From Bacillota bacterium (GTDB lineage: Bacteria > Bacillota > Bacilli > Paenibacillales > Paenibacillaceae), in assembly GCA_023433615.1 (NCBI GenBank), contig JAEZCJ010000023.1:1-7164 (forward strand): a DNA stretch of 7,164 nt. The letters are read 5' to 3'. Each line of letters starts with the position of its first letter. Within the stretch, counting starts at the first letter, position 1. The notes under the pieces are model-generated. The model was not told where the DNA came from, did not search any database, and worked only from the letters and a program-made list of their open reading frames with translations. Positions 1 through 6,028 of the stretch are shown piece by piece. A program made the position numbers and the translations under genes.

Positions 1-1
1 G

Positions 2-2119
2 TCGCAGCCGTCCGGCGCCGTCAACTTCGGCGGCTTCGACTACCGCCGATACTTGCATGCGCAGCGCATCGATTGGCTGCTGCTGGCGGACGGCGCGGAC
101 AGCGTCCGCGTCACGGGCCGCGAGCGGTGGTCCGCGGCGGCCGCGCTCGGCCGAGTCGACGCGGTTCGCGACTGGCTCGGCGGCCGGATGGATCGGCTGT
201 TTCCCGCCGAACAATCGGGCTATATGAAGGGGCTGGTGCTCGGGCTGCGGGACGATCTCGATCCGGAGCTGTTTCGCGATTTTTCCCAATTGGGGTTAAC
301 GCATATCTTGGCGATATCCGGACTCCATGTCGCGGTGTTCCTCTACGGGCTGGGGCTATTGCTGCGGATGTGCCGCTTATCCCGCGAGACGACGTTCGAA
401 GCGCTCATGGCTGCCGTTCCACTTTATGTGCTGCTGGCCGGCGCATCGCCTTCGGTGGTGCGTGCCGGCATCATGGCCGTGCTCGGGCTGTTCGCCGCGA
501 GGCTGGGGAAGCTGAAGGACGGCCTGAACGTGCTGGCTGCCGCGGCTTGGCTGATGCTGCTGTGGAATCCCTATTATTTAACGGATGTCAGCTTCCAGCT
601 CTCGTTCATCGTCACGGCCGGCTTGATTCTGCTGGTGCCGCCGATCAGACAGTCGCTGCCGCAGACGAAGCGGCTGGGTCCGCTCTTGGATCTGTTGACG
701 GTATCGATCGTGGCGCAGGCGGTCTCTTTTCCGCTGACGATCTATTACTTCAATCAATTTCACCTGCTCTCGCTGCCCGCAAACGTGCTGCTCGTGCCGT
801 TCATCAGCTTCGTCGTCATGCCGCTCGGCTCGGTCGCCATGCTGCTCGCTATCGGTTGGCCTGCAGCCGGCGATCTGCTTGCTTATGGGGCGGCGGTATC
901 GAATGATTGGACGTTCACGGCGGTGGACACGCTGGGCCGGGCTGCCGGATTCCGCATGATATGGCCGTCACCGCCGTTATGGTGGATCGGCATGTGGTAC
1001 GCTTTGCTGCTAGCCGCGGCCAGGCTGCTGCCTGCGCTCGGCAATTTCCGCCATGAGGGCGGGGGAAGGAGCGGCGAACCGGAAGAGACGCTCCCGCTGA
1101 CCCCGACCGGCATGCTGCGCGATGATCGACGCGCGGTGCTGCGGGCAGAACGCAGTGCGGTCCTGTCGCGAATCGCGCTGCTCGCCGCGGCTGCCGCGCT
1201 CCTGCTTGCTTATGCGTATAAGCCGAACCGCTTCGACCGCACCGCGACCCTATCGTTCCTCGATGTCGGCCAAGGCGATGCGATCCATATTCGGACACCG
1301 TCAGGCAAGCATCTGCTCATTGACGGCGGCGGAACTTTTCGTTACTTGAAGCCGGGCGAAGAGTGGCGCAAGCGGCGGGATCCGTTCGAGGTCGGCCGCA
1401 AGGTCGTCGTGCCGCTTCTGATGAAGCGGGGCGTGCAGAAGATCGACCTGCTCGTCGTATCGCACTTGGACACCGATCATATCGGCGGCTTGCGCGCCGT
1501 GTTGGAATCGATACCTGTTGGCATGCTGCTGTGGAACGGGACGCTCAAGCCGTCGGACGAAGCAGCCGAGCTGCTGGAACTTGCGGCAGAGCGGAAGGTC
1601 CCGCTAGTGGCCGCCGAGGCAGGCATGCAGCCGTATCGCCAAGAGGGCATCGCGATCCAAGTGCTTTGGCCGCCTGCTGCCGGCGTTTCCGCAGCCTTGC
1701 TGCCGACAGAGAAAGACCAGAACGAGCGGAGCGTCGTCCTGCTTATCGAGCTCGGCGAGCGCACCTTGCTGTTGGGCGGCGATATCGGCTTCGCTGCCGA
1801 ACGCGCGCTGCTGCGGCAGCTCGAATCTTCCGCAGAGACGCCGCATGCCGTACCTGTCGATATTCTCAAAATCTCGCATCACGGCAGCCGCTACTCGACC
1901 TCTCCCGAATGGTTGTCGCATTGGCGGCCGATCGAGGTGGTCGTATCCGTCGGACGCACGAATTCGTACGGACATCCGCATCCCGACGTGCTGTCCCGGG
2001 TAGACGCGGTCGATACGCTGCTTCGCAGAACCGATCTGGACGGAGAGGTTCAATACCGGATCGCGGTCGGCGGACGCTTGCGCGTCCGCTCGGCAATAAG
2101 CGATTATCCAGCTTTTTGA
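2..2119 (+). CDS. comEC: ComEC/Rec2 DNA internalization channel protein, 5'-truncated by window edge
   Basis: ComEC is the inner-membrane channel that carries single-stranded DNA into the cytoplasm during natural transformation. The frame stays open to the window edge, and the residues before the first in-frame TTG (position 53) already match the family motif GGFDYRRYL, so the true start lies upstream; probably 150-200 residues are missing. Numbering the visible part from position 2 (705 residues): the Competence domain runs from about 70 to 345, with ISGLHV at 105-110, the AGASPSVVRAG segment and FQLSF, and many hydrophobic membrane segments. A second hydrophobic stretch lies near 387-405. 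A C-terminal metallo-beta-lactamase domain starts at FLDVGQGDA (about 419-427) and carries HLDTDH (488-493), GGDIG (592-596), SHHGS (625-629) and NSYGHPHP (654-661), so the metal ligands appear intact. The visible part shows no frameshift. In Bacillus it is the last gene of the comE operon, and a terminator follows it here too. Confidence 0.95.
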   Translation, partial: SQPSGAVNFGGFDYRRYLHAQRIDWLLLADGADSVRVTGRERWSAAAALGRVDAVRDWLGGRMDRLFPAEQSGYMKGLVLGLRDDLDPELFRDFSQLGLTHILAISGLHVAVFLYGLGLLLRMCRLSRETTFEALMAAVPLYVLLAGASPSVVRAGIMAVLGLFAARLGKLKDGLNVLAAAAWLMLLWNPYYLTDVSFQLSFIVTAGLILLVPPIRQSLPQTKRLGPLLDLLTVSIVAQAVSFPLTIYYFNQFHLLSLPANVLLVPFISFVVMPLGSVAMLLAIGWPAAGDLLAYGAAVSNDWTFTAVDTLGRAAGFRMIWPSPPLWWIGMWYALLLAAARLLPALGNFRHEGGGRSGEPEETLPLTPTGMLRDDRRAVLRAERSAVLSRIALLAAAAALLLAYAYKPNRFDRTATLSFLDVGQGDAIHIRTPSGKHLLIDGGGTFRYLKPGEEWRKRRDPFEVGRKVVVPLLMKRGVQKIDLLVVSHLDTDHIGGLRAVLESIPVGMLLWNGTLKPSDEAAELLELAAERKVPLVAAEAGMQPYRQEGIAIQVLWPPAAGVSAALLPTEKDQNERSVVLLIELGERTLLLGGDIGFAAERALLRQLESSAETPHAVPVDILKISHHGSRYSTSPEWLSHWRPIEVVVSVGRTNSYGHPHPDVLSRVDAVDTLLRRTDLDGEVQYRIAVGGRLRVRSAISDYPAF

Positions 2120-2122
2120 AGG

Positions 2123-2156
2123 AACGGCCGACTCGTATACGATCGGCCGTTTTTCT
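2123..2156 (+). terminator. Rho-independent terminator of comEC
   Basis: A 9-bp perfect stem pairs 2123-2131 (AACGGCCGA) with 2143-2151 (TCGGCCGTT). The loop can pair further as TCG/CGA beside a bulged C. A run of five T (2150-2154) follows. It begins three bases after the comEC stop and separates comEC from the sigma-factor unit. Confidence 0.88.
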
Positions 2157-2180
2157 GCTAACATAGTTAGATAGGAAAGG

Positions 2181-2209
2181 TTCGCTTGCAATCATTGAAT
2201 GGATATAAA
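2181..2209 (+). promoter_or_regulatory. Weak candidate sigma-A promoter upstream of the sigma-factor operon
   Basis: TATAAA (2204-2209) is a good -10 and lies 17 bp after TTCGCT (2181-2186), which matches the -35 consensus poorly. The surrounding 2190-2222 stretch is strikingly AT-rich for this genome. It could supply basal transcription of the sigma operon alongside the ECF-type promoter downstream. The assignment is tentative. Confidence 0.25.
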
Positions 2210-2238
2210 AATTTTCTAAAATCGTCTCGGCTGGAGCC

Positions 2239-2265
2239 GCAACCTTATGGAAGTTCTCCACGTCT
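2239..2265 (+). promoter_or_regulatory. Probable ECF sigma-type promoter (autoregulatory)
   Basis: GCAACC (2239-2244), a 16-bp spacer, and CGTCT (2261-2265) match the general ECF pattern: a -35 with an AAC core and a -10 of CGTC/CGTA type. Transcription would start near 2272, about 20 bases before the GTG start of the ECF sigma gene. ECF sigma genes are commonly autoregulated, so the encoded factor is the likely user. This is inferred from pattern and position only. Confidence 0.6.
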
Positions 2266-2293
2266 GAGAGGGTGAAGGAGAGGGGGAGCCTTC

Positions 2294-2842
2294 GTGGTAG
2301 AGCCTGGTCTGATTAAGGCCGCTCAACAGGGTGATCGCGACGCCCTGATCACGCTATTGCGCGAGATTGAAACGCATGTCTACCGGACAGCCTATTATGT
2401 GGTCGGCAACGAGCAAGATGCCATGGACGCCGCACAAGAAGCGCTCATCCGGATCTATACCAAGATAGGATCCTATGAAGAGAAAGCTCAATTCAAGACT
2501 TGGGTTCAGCGCATCGTTACCAATATCTGCATCGATAAATTCCGCCGCACCAAGCCGACCGTATCGATCGAGGAGCATGATCTGGTGTTCCAAGAGAAAC
2601 AGAATGTCGAGCACGAAGTGCTATCTGCTTACGCTGCTCAGGATATACGGGACGCGATCGACAAGCTGCCTGAACACCACCGGGCCGTCGTGGTGCTGCG
2701 GTATTTGCAGGACTTCTCTTATAACGAAATCGCGGATTCGCTGGACTTGCCGCTAAATACGGTCAAATCGTATTTATTCCGCGCTAGACAGCAGCTCCAA
2801 ACGTACCTCCAAGATTACCAGAAAGGTGGTGTCCGAGGATGA
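2294..2842 (+). CDS. ECF-family RNA polymerase sigma factor (SigW/RpoE-like)
   Basis: A 182-residue alternative sigma factor of the extracytoplasmic-function group, which directs RNA polymerase to a small regulon when released by its anti-sigma factor. Region 2 spans about residues 5-87, with the core-binding helix DAMDAAQEALIRIY (42-55) and the -10-recognising FKTWVQRIVTNICIDKFRR (67-85). Region 4 spans about 120-172, starting at AIDKLPEHHRAVVVLRYL, with its helix-turn-helix in FSYNEIADSLDLPLNTVKSYLFRAR. There is no region 1 or 3, as expected for ECF factors, and length is typical. The start is GTG at 2294, preceded by a purine-rich AAGGAGAGGGGGAG tract (2275-2288). Its stop overlaps the start of the anti-sigma gene in an ATGA, which implies translational coupling. 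It is clearly in the broad SigW-like set but diverges from B. subtilis SigW as I recall it, so no symbol is given. Confidence 0.93.
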   Translation: MVEPGLIKAAQQGDRDALITLLREIETHVYRTAYYVVGNEQDAMDAAQEALIRIYTKIGSYEEKAQFKTWVQRIVTNICIDKFRRTKPTVSIEEHDLVFQEKQNVEHEVLSAYAAQDIRDAIDKLPEHHRAVVVLRYLQDFSYNEIADSLDLPLNTVKSYLFRARQQLQTYLQDYQKGGVRG

Positions 2843-4017
2843 CTTGCCAAGAGGTGATGATCGATATGCAACGGCAGCTGGACGACGATCTCGATTCGTT
2901 CGAGTCCGAAGCGTTATCTGCCCATCTTGCGCATTGCAGCGATTGCAGAGCGATGTTCGAACGGCTCCAATCGCTCTCTGCCGAGCTGGAAAATCTGCCG
3001 AAAGTCACGCCCCGATACAGCCTGGTGGACGCCATCCTGCCGCAGCTGGAGCAGATTGACCTCCGCGAAACGGGCGAACGGGCAGCGGGTTCGGCTCCCG
3101 TCCCCGATCCGCTTGACGGGATGCGCCAAGGTCGCCGCCGCCGCTTGCGTGACCGCTTCTCGCTGCGCGCATTAAGCGGCGTCATTGCGGCCGGCGTCGT
3201 GGTCGGATTGTTCCTCGTGACTTACGATCCCCAATCGGCAGGCGACATGAACGATGCCGGAACGGCGATGGAATCCGAAGCGGCAGATAACGGCGCGAAC
3301 ATGATGATGATGGAAATGGCCGCAACGAATGACGCAGCGCCGGGAGACAGTTCTGCGCCCCGCAAGATGGATGCGAACGCCGCGGCGGATTCGAAGGCAG
3401 AACCGGAAGCCGGCGGCGCCGTGCGGGAAGCGCCGGCGGGCGATTCTGACAAGGATGATCTCGTGCCGATGATGAACAACGCAACGGATCACTATCAGGC
3501 AGAAGGCGCCATGTCAAGCGAACCGGCGCCTGCATCTCCTCCGCTGTCAGGCGGCAACGACGGAAAATTGCAGGATGCTGCTCCTGCGGCGCCGCAATCG
3601 AATGGTGCGGCTCCCGGCGCGGGAATCGCTGCGCCGAGCGACGATTCGACCGAATCGATCTCTTCGATGCATGTCGAGCCGACGGCTAGTGGTGGCGCAG
3701 CCGAGGATGCGGCATTGCCGCCGGAGATCGGCGATAACAATAAGATGGGCATTGCGGCCGCGGTGCCCGATGCGCCAGCAGCGGCTGTGTCGCCGGACGG
3801 CGCATACCGCGCAGTTGCCGCCGATGCCCGCGTGACCGTCTTCGACGCGAAGACAGGCGAGGAATTGTTCAAGAGCCGGGAGCTGGCAGGCGAGATTCGG
3901 TTGGCGGCATGGTCGGCAGACAGCAAGACGTTCGAGTACGAGGTAGTCGCCCCGGAAGGCGCTTCCGAGCGATTCCGGATCGACGTGCAGGCCGGTACCG
4001 AGGCGAAGCAGGATTAA
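2839..4017 (+). CDS. Membrane-anchored zinc-finger anti-sigma factor with long extracytoplasmic region
   Basis: Probable cognate anti-sigma factor of the preceding ECF sigma, 392 residues. The cytoplasmic N-terminus carries a zf-HC2/ZAS motif, H29-x3-C33-x2-C36, with C3 as a possible fourth ligand. A basic stretch (RQGRRRRLRDR, 96-106) precedes one membrane helix (about 110-128), giving an N-in, C-out topology. Residues 131-305 are a low-complexity Ala/Pro/Asp/Glu/Ser linker with a Met cluster (MMMMEM, 155-160). Residues about 312-392 look folded: SPDGAYRAVAADARVTVFDAKTGEE and SADSKTFEYEV...RFRIDVQAGTE resemble two WD40/TolB-type beta-propeller strands sets. It is longer than B. subtilis RsiW (about 208 residues). 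A Shine-Dalgarno AAAGGTGG (2822-2829) lies inside the sigma gene, and ATG overlaps the sigma stop by 4 bases. The anti-sigma role is well supported; the signal it senses is unknown. Confidence 0.88.
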   Translation: MTCQEVMIDMQRQLDDDLDSFESEALSAHLAHCSDCRAMFERLQSLSAELENLPKVTPRYSLVDAILPQLEQIDLRETGERAAGSAPVPDPLDGMRQGRRRRLRDRFSLRALSGVIAAGVVVGLFLVTYDPQSAGDMNDAGTAMESEAADNGANMMMMEMAATNDAAPGDSSAPRKMDANAAADSKAEPEAGGAVREAPAGDSDKDDLVPMMNNATDHYQAEGAMSSEPAPASPPLSGGNDGKLQDAAPAAPQSNGAAPGAGIAAPSDDSTESISSMHVEPTASGGAAEDAALPPEIGDNNKMGIAAAVPDAPAAAVSPDGAYRAVAADARVTVFDAKTGEELFKSRELAGEIRLAAWSADSKTFEYEVVAPEGASERFRIDVQAGTEAKQD

Positions 4018-4102
4018 TATTTGCGAACCGTGCACACTTCTTGCTCCTCCTGCGTACGATATGGCAAGAGGATAAAGCGAGAAACCTTGATCTTCGTATG
4101 AC

Positions 4103-4137
4103 CATCCTCGGGAGGACCATGGACCGTCCCGATGATG
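4103..4137 (+). terminator. Hairpin after the anti-sigma gene, possible terminator
   Basis: CATCCTCGGGA (4103-4113) pairs with TCCCGATGATG (4127-4137), 10 of 11 positions, around a 13-base loop, and is followed by TTTATATAG. The T-tract is short and broken, so termination may be weak. It lies about 85 bases after the anti-sigma stop. Confidence 0.4.
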
Positions 4138-4156
4138 TTTATATAGATCATCAAGG

Positions 4157-4194
4157 ACAAAGGGATGAAGCCGCTCAAGGCGTCATCCCTTTGT
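4157..4194. terminator. 12-bp perfect inverted repeat upstream of holA, likely terminator or leader hairpin
   Basis: ACAAAGGGATGA (4157-4168) pairs perfectly with TCATCCCTTTGT (4183-4194). Inside the loop GCC/GGC can pair further around GCTCAA. The T-rich end of the stem is followed by TGCGCC rather than a T-run, so it is an imperfect terminator on either strand. It ends about 20 bases before the holA ribosome binding site and does not cover it. It could end the sigma/anti-sigma transcript or attenuate read-through into holA. Confidence 0.5.
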
Positions 4195-4230
4195 TGCGCC
4201 ATATGTGAAGCGTGAAGGGGGCCGTATGGC

Positions 4231-5250
4231 ATGAATGCCAGCGCTGCGATCAAAGAAATGAATGCCGGGCAATTCCGGCCGGTATATGTCGTCTATGGCA
4301 AAGACCGTTACCGGACGCAAGAATTCGTCTCCTATTTGACGGACAAGCTGCTCACGCCCGAGGAGCGCGAGCTCGGCATTATCAAATTCGATACATCGGA
4401 ATCGGCTGTCGAGAACGCCGTGCTTGAGGCCGAGACGATGTCGTTCTTCGGCGGGCGCAAGCTGGTGCTCGTACGCGATCAATCCGTCTTCGCGGCCGCG
4501 GCCAAGGAAGGCAAGCTGCAGCACGATACGGACCGGCTGCTCGCCTATCTGAAGCAGCCGCTTGATTCGACGGTCATGGTGTTCGTCGTGCATAGCGAGA
4601 AGCTCGACGAGCGGCGCAAGGTCGTCAAGGTGCTGAAGGAAGCGGACGCGCTGATCGCATTCCAGGAGCTGGAGGGCGTAGAACTCGTCCGCTGGGTGCT
4701 GCGCAGGGTGTCCGGCCAAGGCCGATCGATCGCGGAGCCGGCGGCGGAGCGGCTGATTCATCGGATGGGGAACAATCTCCAGACGTTGTCCCAAGAGACG
4801 GACAAGCTGTGTCTGCACGTCGGCCAAGGCGGGACGATCGCGATCGAGCATATCGACAGACTGACCGTGCCGACGCTCGAGGAGGATGTATTCGCGTTGA
4901 TCGACGCGTGCGTGTCTTCGCGAATCGAACGGGCCGTCACGCTGTACCGCCAACTGCTCATCCGCAAGGAAGAGCCGATCAAGATCGCGGCGCTGGTGGC
5001 CAGGCAGCTGCGCATCATGCTGCAGATCAAGGAGCTGGAGCAGCGTTCCTATTCGCAGCAGCAGATCGCTTCGCAGATCGGCGTGCACCCGTATGCGGTG
5101 AAGCTCGCGGCGGAGAAGGCCCGCAGTTGGACGCCGGAGCGGCTGGCCGGGCATGTGCACGGTATTGCCGAGCTCGACTACAAGATGAAGACCGGCCAGA
5201 TCGACAAGGAGCTGGGGCTTGAGCTCTTCTTCCTGTCAATGGGCGCATAG
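4231..5250 (+). CDS. holA: DNA polymerase III subunit delta (clamp-loader)
   Basis: HolA (YqeN in B. subtilis, about 347 residues) is the clamp-loader subunit that binds and opens the beta sliding clamp during chromosome replication. The 339-residue protein has the family layout: N-terminal PVYVVYGKDRYRTQE (17-31), the conserved FFGGRKLVLVRD (72-83), the middle-domain segment NNLQTLSQETDKLCLHVG (181-198), the C-terminal collar-domain helices including ARQLRIMLQIKEL (257-269), and the closing DYKMKTGQIDKELGLELFFL. The ATG at 4231 is chosen because AAGGGGG (4215-4221) sits 9 bases upstream and the N-terminus aligns with the family; the ATG at 4226 meets a stop after two codons. No convincing promoter was seen in 4018-4214, so it may depend on read-through or on a weak unrecognised promoter. 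It follows comEC and precedes reversed rpsT, as in Bacillus. The stop abuts the palindromic intergenic segment directly. Confidence 0.95.
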   Translation: MNASAAIKEMNAGQFRPVYVVYGKDRYRTQEFVSYLTDKLLTPEERELGIIKFDTSESAVENAVLEAETMSFFGGRKLVLVRDQSVFAAAAKEGKLQHDTDRLLAYLKQPLDSTVMVFVVHSEKLDERRKVVKVLKEADALIAFQELEGVELVRWVLRRVSGQGRSIAEPAAERLIHRMGNNLQTLSQETDKLCLHVGQGGTIAIEHIDRLTVPTLEEDVFALIDACVSSRIERAVTLYRQLLIRKEEPIKIAALVARQLRIMLQIKELEQRSYSQQQIASQIGVHPYAVKLAAEKARSWTPERLAGHVHGIAELDYKMKTGQIDKELGLELFFLSMGA

Positions 5251-5317
5251 GGCCAATTGTGATCACGAGGCTGATGCTACGGAGCATATTCGACGTCGAA
5301 TCTTGAACGCTAGCGCA

Positions 5318-5367
5318 AAGCGTATGCTTCCGATGCGGCGTTTCTTACGAAACGCTTGAGGTGCTCA
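5318..5367. repeat. Hairpin repeat unit, copy A
   Basis: A 50-bp unit made of a near-palindrome AAGCGTATGCTT, the hairpin GCGTTTC-TTAC-GAAACGC (5338-5355), and TGAG-GTG-CTCA. By eye it matches copy B at 43 of 51 aligned positions with one single-base indel. Confidence 0.8.
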
Positions 5368-5382
5368 CGTAGGTCTGCCTAC

Positions 5383-5433
5383 AAGCATATGCTTACAATG
5401 CTGCGTTTCCTACGGAAACGCTTGAGTTCCTCA
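5383..5433. repeat. Hairpin repeat unit, copy B
   Basis: A 51-bp unit starting 65 bp after copy A: the perfect 12-bp palindrome AAGCATATGCTT, the hairpin GCGTTTCC-TAC-GGAAACGC (5403-5421), and TTGAG-TTC-CTCAA. The stem is one base pair longer than in copy A. Confidence 0.8.
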
Positions 5434-5503
5434 ATTGCTGCTATCGTCCAACTTTCGAAGGTAGCGACAATTGGCCATTTAGAAATGTCAATTTTCGAAT
5501 AGC

Positions 5504-5551
5504 TATAGCCCGCCCTCTGCAAGCATGCGGAGGACGGGCTATATCATTTTC
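5504..5551 (+). terminator. Long hairpin, probable holA terminator
   Basis: A 17-position stem pairs 5504-5520 with 5527-5543 around the loop AAGCAT. On the + strand transcript it has one C/A mismatch and one G-U pair. ATTTT follows after TC (to 5550). The T-tract is modest, but this is the best terminator candidate for rightward transcription leaving holA, 254 bases after its stop. Confidence 0.6.
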
Positions 5552-5558
5552 CAGGCAC

Positions 5559-5584
5559 AAAAAATAGAGGGTTGCCCCTCTATT
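5559..5584 (-). terminator. Rho-independent terminator of rpsT
   Basis: Read on the minus strand, AATAGAGGG (5584-5576) and CCCTCTATT (5571-5563) form a perfect 9-bp stem capped by a GCAA tetraloop and followed by a T-run (six T at 5564-5559, two of them shared with the stem). It lies 31 bases beyond the rpsT stop. Confidence 0.9.
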
Positions 5585-5615
5585 CCGTTACGTTATTCGG
5601 TCCCAGAGGGTCCAA

Positions 5616-5888
5616 TTAAGCTTGTGCCTTAAGAGCGTTCAGCTTCTTGGCCAGGCGGGATTTTTTGCGAGCTGCTGCGTTCTTGTGAACCAGACCCTTC
5701 GTGACGGCTTTGTCCAATTTCTTGGAAGCCGTTGCCAGGGCTGCTGCTGCTGCTGCTGCGTCAGTACCTGCAACCGCGACGTCAGCGGCTTTCACGGCCG
5801 TGCGAAGCGCGGACTTCTGCGAAGCGTTCAGCGCGCGGCGCTTTTCGTTCGTTTTTACGCGTTTGATAGCGGATTTAATGTTTGGCAT
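5616..5888 (-). CDS. rpsT: 30S ribosomal protein S20
   Basis: S20 (bS20) binds 16S rRNA in the small ribosomal subunit. The 90-residue protein begins MPNIKSAIKRVKTNEKRR, the hallmark S20 N-terminus, and continues with ASQKSALRTAVK and the C-terminal KKLDKAV..GLVHKNAAARKKSRLAKKLN. Length is normal for the family. The frame is open further upstream, to 6035, but the start at 5888 is fixed by family alignment and by a near-ideal Shine-Dalgarno AGGAGGTGA (5902-5894) five bases before the ATG. The 49-residue extension would read through the promoter and is rejected. Residues 44-50 are seven alanines, six of them encoded by identical GCA codons. It is monocistronic, with its own promoter and terminator, converges on holA and diverges from gpr. 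Confidence 0.98.
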   Translation of the reverse strand: MPNIKSAIKRVKTNEKRRALNASQKSALRTAVKAADVAVAGTDAAAAAAALATASKKLDKAVTKGLVHKNAAARKKSRLAKKLNALKAQA

Positions 5889-5940
5889 GTGTTTCACCTC
5901 CTGTAAAGCGGAAATGCACGAATAGACAACAACTTGAAAC

Positions 5941-5969
5941 ATTTTAGCACGGGCAGGCCCAAAAAGCAA
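5941..5969 (-). promoter_or_regulatory. Sigma-A promoter of rpsT with extended -10
   Basis: Read on the minus strand: -35 TTGCTT (5969-5964), a 17-bp spacer, and -10 TAAAAT (5946-5941), immediately preceded by TGC, an extended -10. Predicted transcription start is near 5934, giving a leader of about 45 bases with the ribosome binding site near its end. Confidence 0.82.
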
Positions 5970-5998
5970 TAGCGTCCGCAGTCTGTTGCCGTCAGCGC

Positions 5999-6028
5999 GC
6001 ATAAATGGGAGGTTCCCATAGCATACTA
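5999..6028 (+). promoter_or_regulatory. Sigma-G (forespore) promoter of gpr
   Basis: GCATA (5999-6003), an 18-bp spacer, and CATACTA (6022-6028) match the Bacillus sigma-G consensus (GYATR and CATnnTA) at every defined position. The start would be near 6035. gpr is a known forespore gene in Bacillus, so motif and target agree. The spacer contains the dyad ATGGGA-GGT-TCCCAT (6005-6019). Confidence 0.82.

Larger units (their letters stand above)
5251..5476. repeat. Palindrome-rich intergenic segment bounded by 10-bp inverted repeats
   Basis: GGCCAATTGT (5251-5260) is repeated in perfect inversion as ACAATTGGCC (5467-5476), enclosing 206 bp without a coding frame I would accept. The interior is a chain of inverted repeats: ATGCT/AGCAT (5274-5287), a 14-bp perfect palindrome (5288-5301), CGCTAGCG (5308-5315), two hairpin units described separately (5318-5367, 5383-5433), GTAGG/CCTAC (5369-5382), and GCTATC/GGTAGC with a G-U pair near the right end. 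No clear target-site duplication flanks it. It could be a MITE-like or REP/BIME-like dispersed element, or a structured RNA. It carries no transposase. Confidence 0.55.

Noticed and set aside
73..906. A 277-residue second + frame inside comEC
   Set aside because: The composition is Arg/Ala/Gly-rich without motifs, while comEC motifs run through the same DNA.
53..2119. TTG at position 53 as the start of comEC
   Set aside because: The frame is open to the window edge and the upstream residues match the ComEC motif GGFDYRRYL, so the gene starts before the window.
4119..4208. Small 29-codon ORF before holA, preceded by GGAGGA; considered as a possible yqzM remnant
   Set aside because: The Shine-Dalgarno to ATG gap is only two bases, the peptide lacks the YqzM membrane segment, and the frame spans a 12-bp hairpin that explains the sequence better.
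4183..5160. A 325-residue minus-strand reading frame across holA
   Set aside because: It mirrors holA codons in a GC-rich gene, has no recognisable family motif, and its arginine-, histidine- and leucine-rich composition is typical of antisense shadow frames.
5318..5433. CRISPR array
   Set aside because: There are only two diverged copies, the spacing between them is 15 bp, and each copy is itself a hairpin; there are no cas genes.
5251..5476. Insertion sequence with transposase
   Set aside because: The segment is too short, has no coding frame, and shows no clear target-site duplication at its ends.
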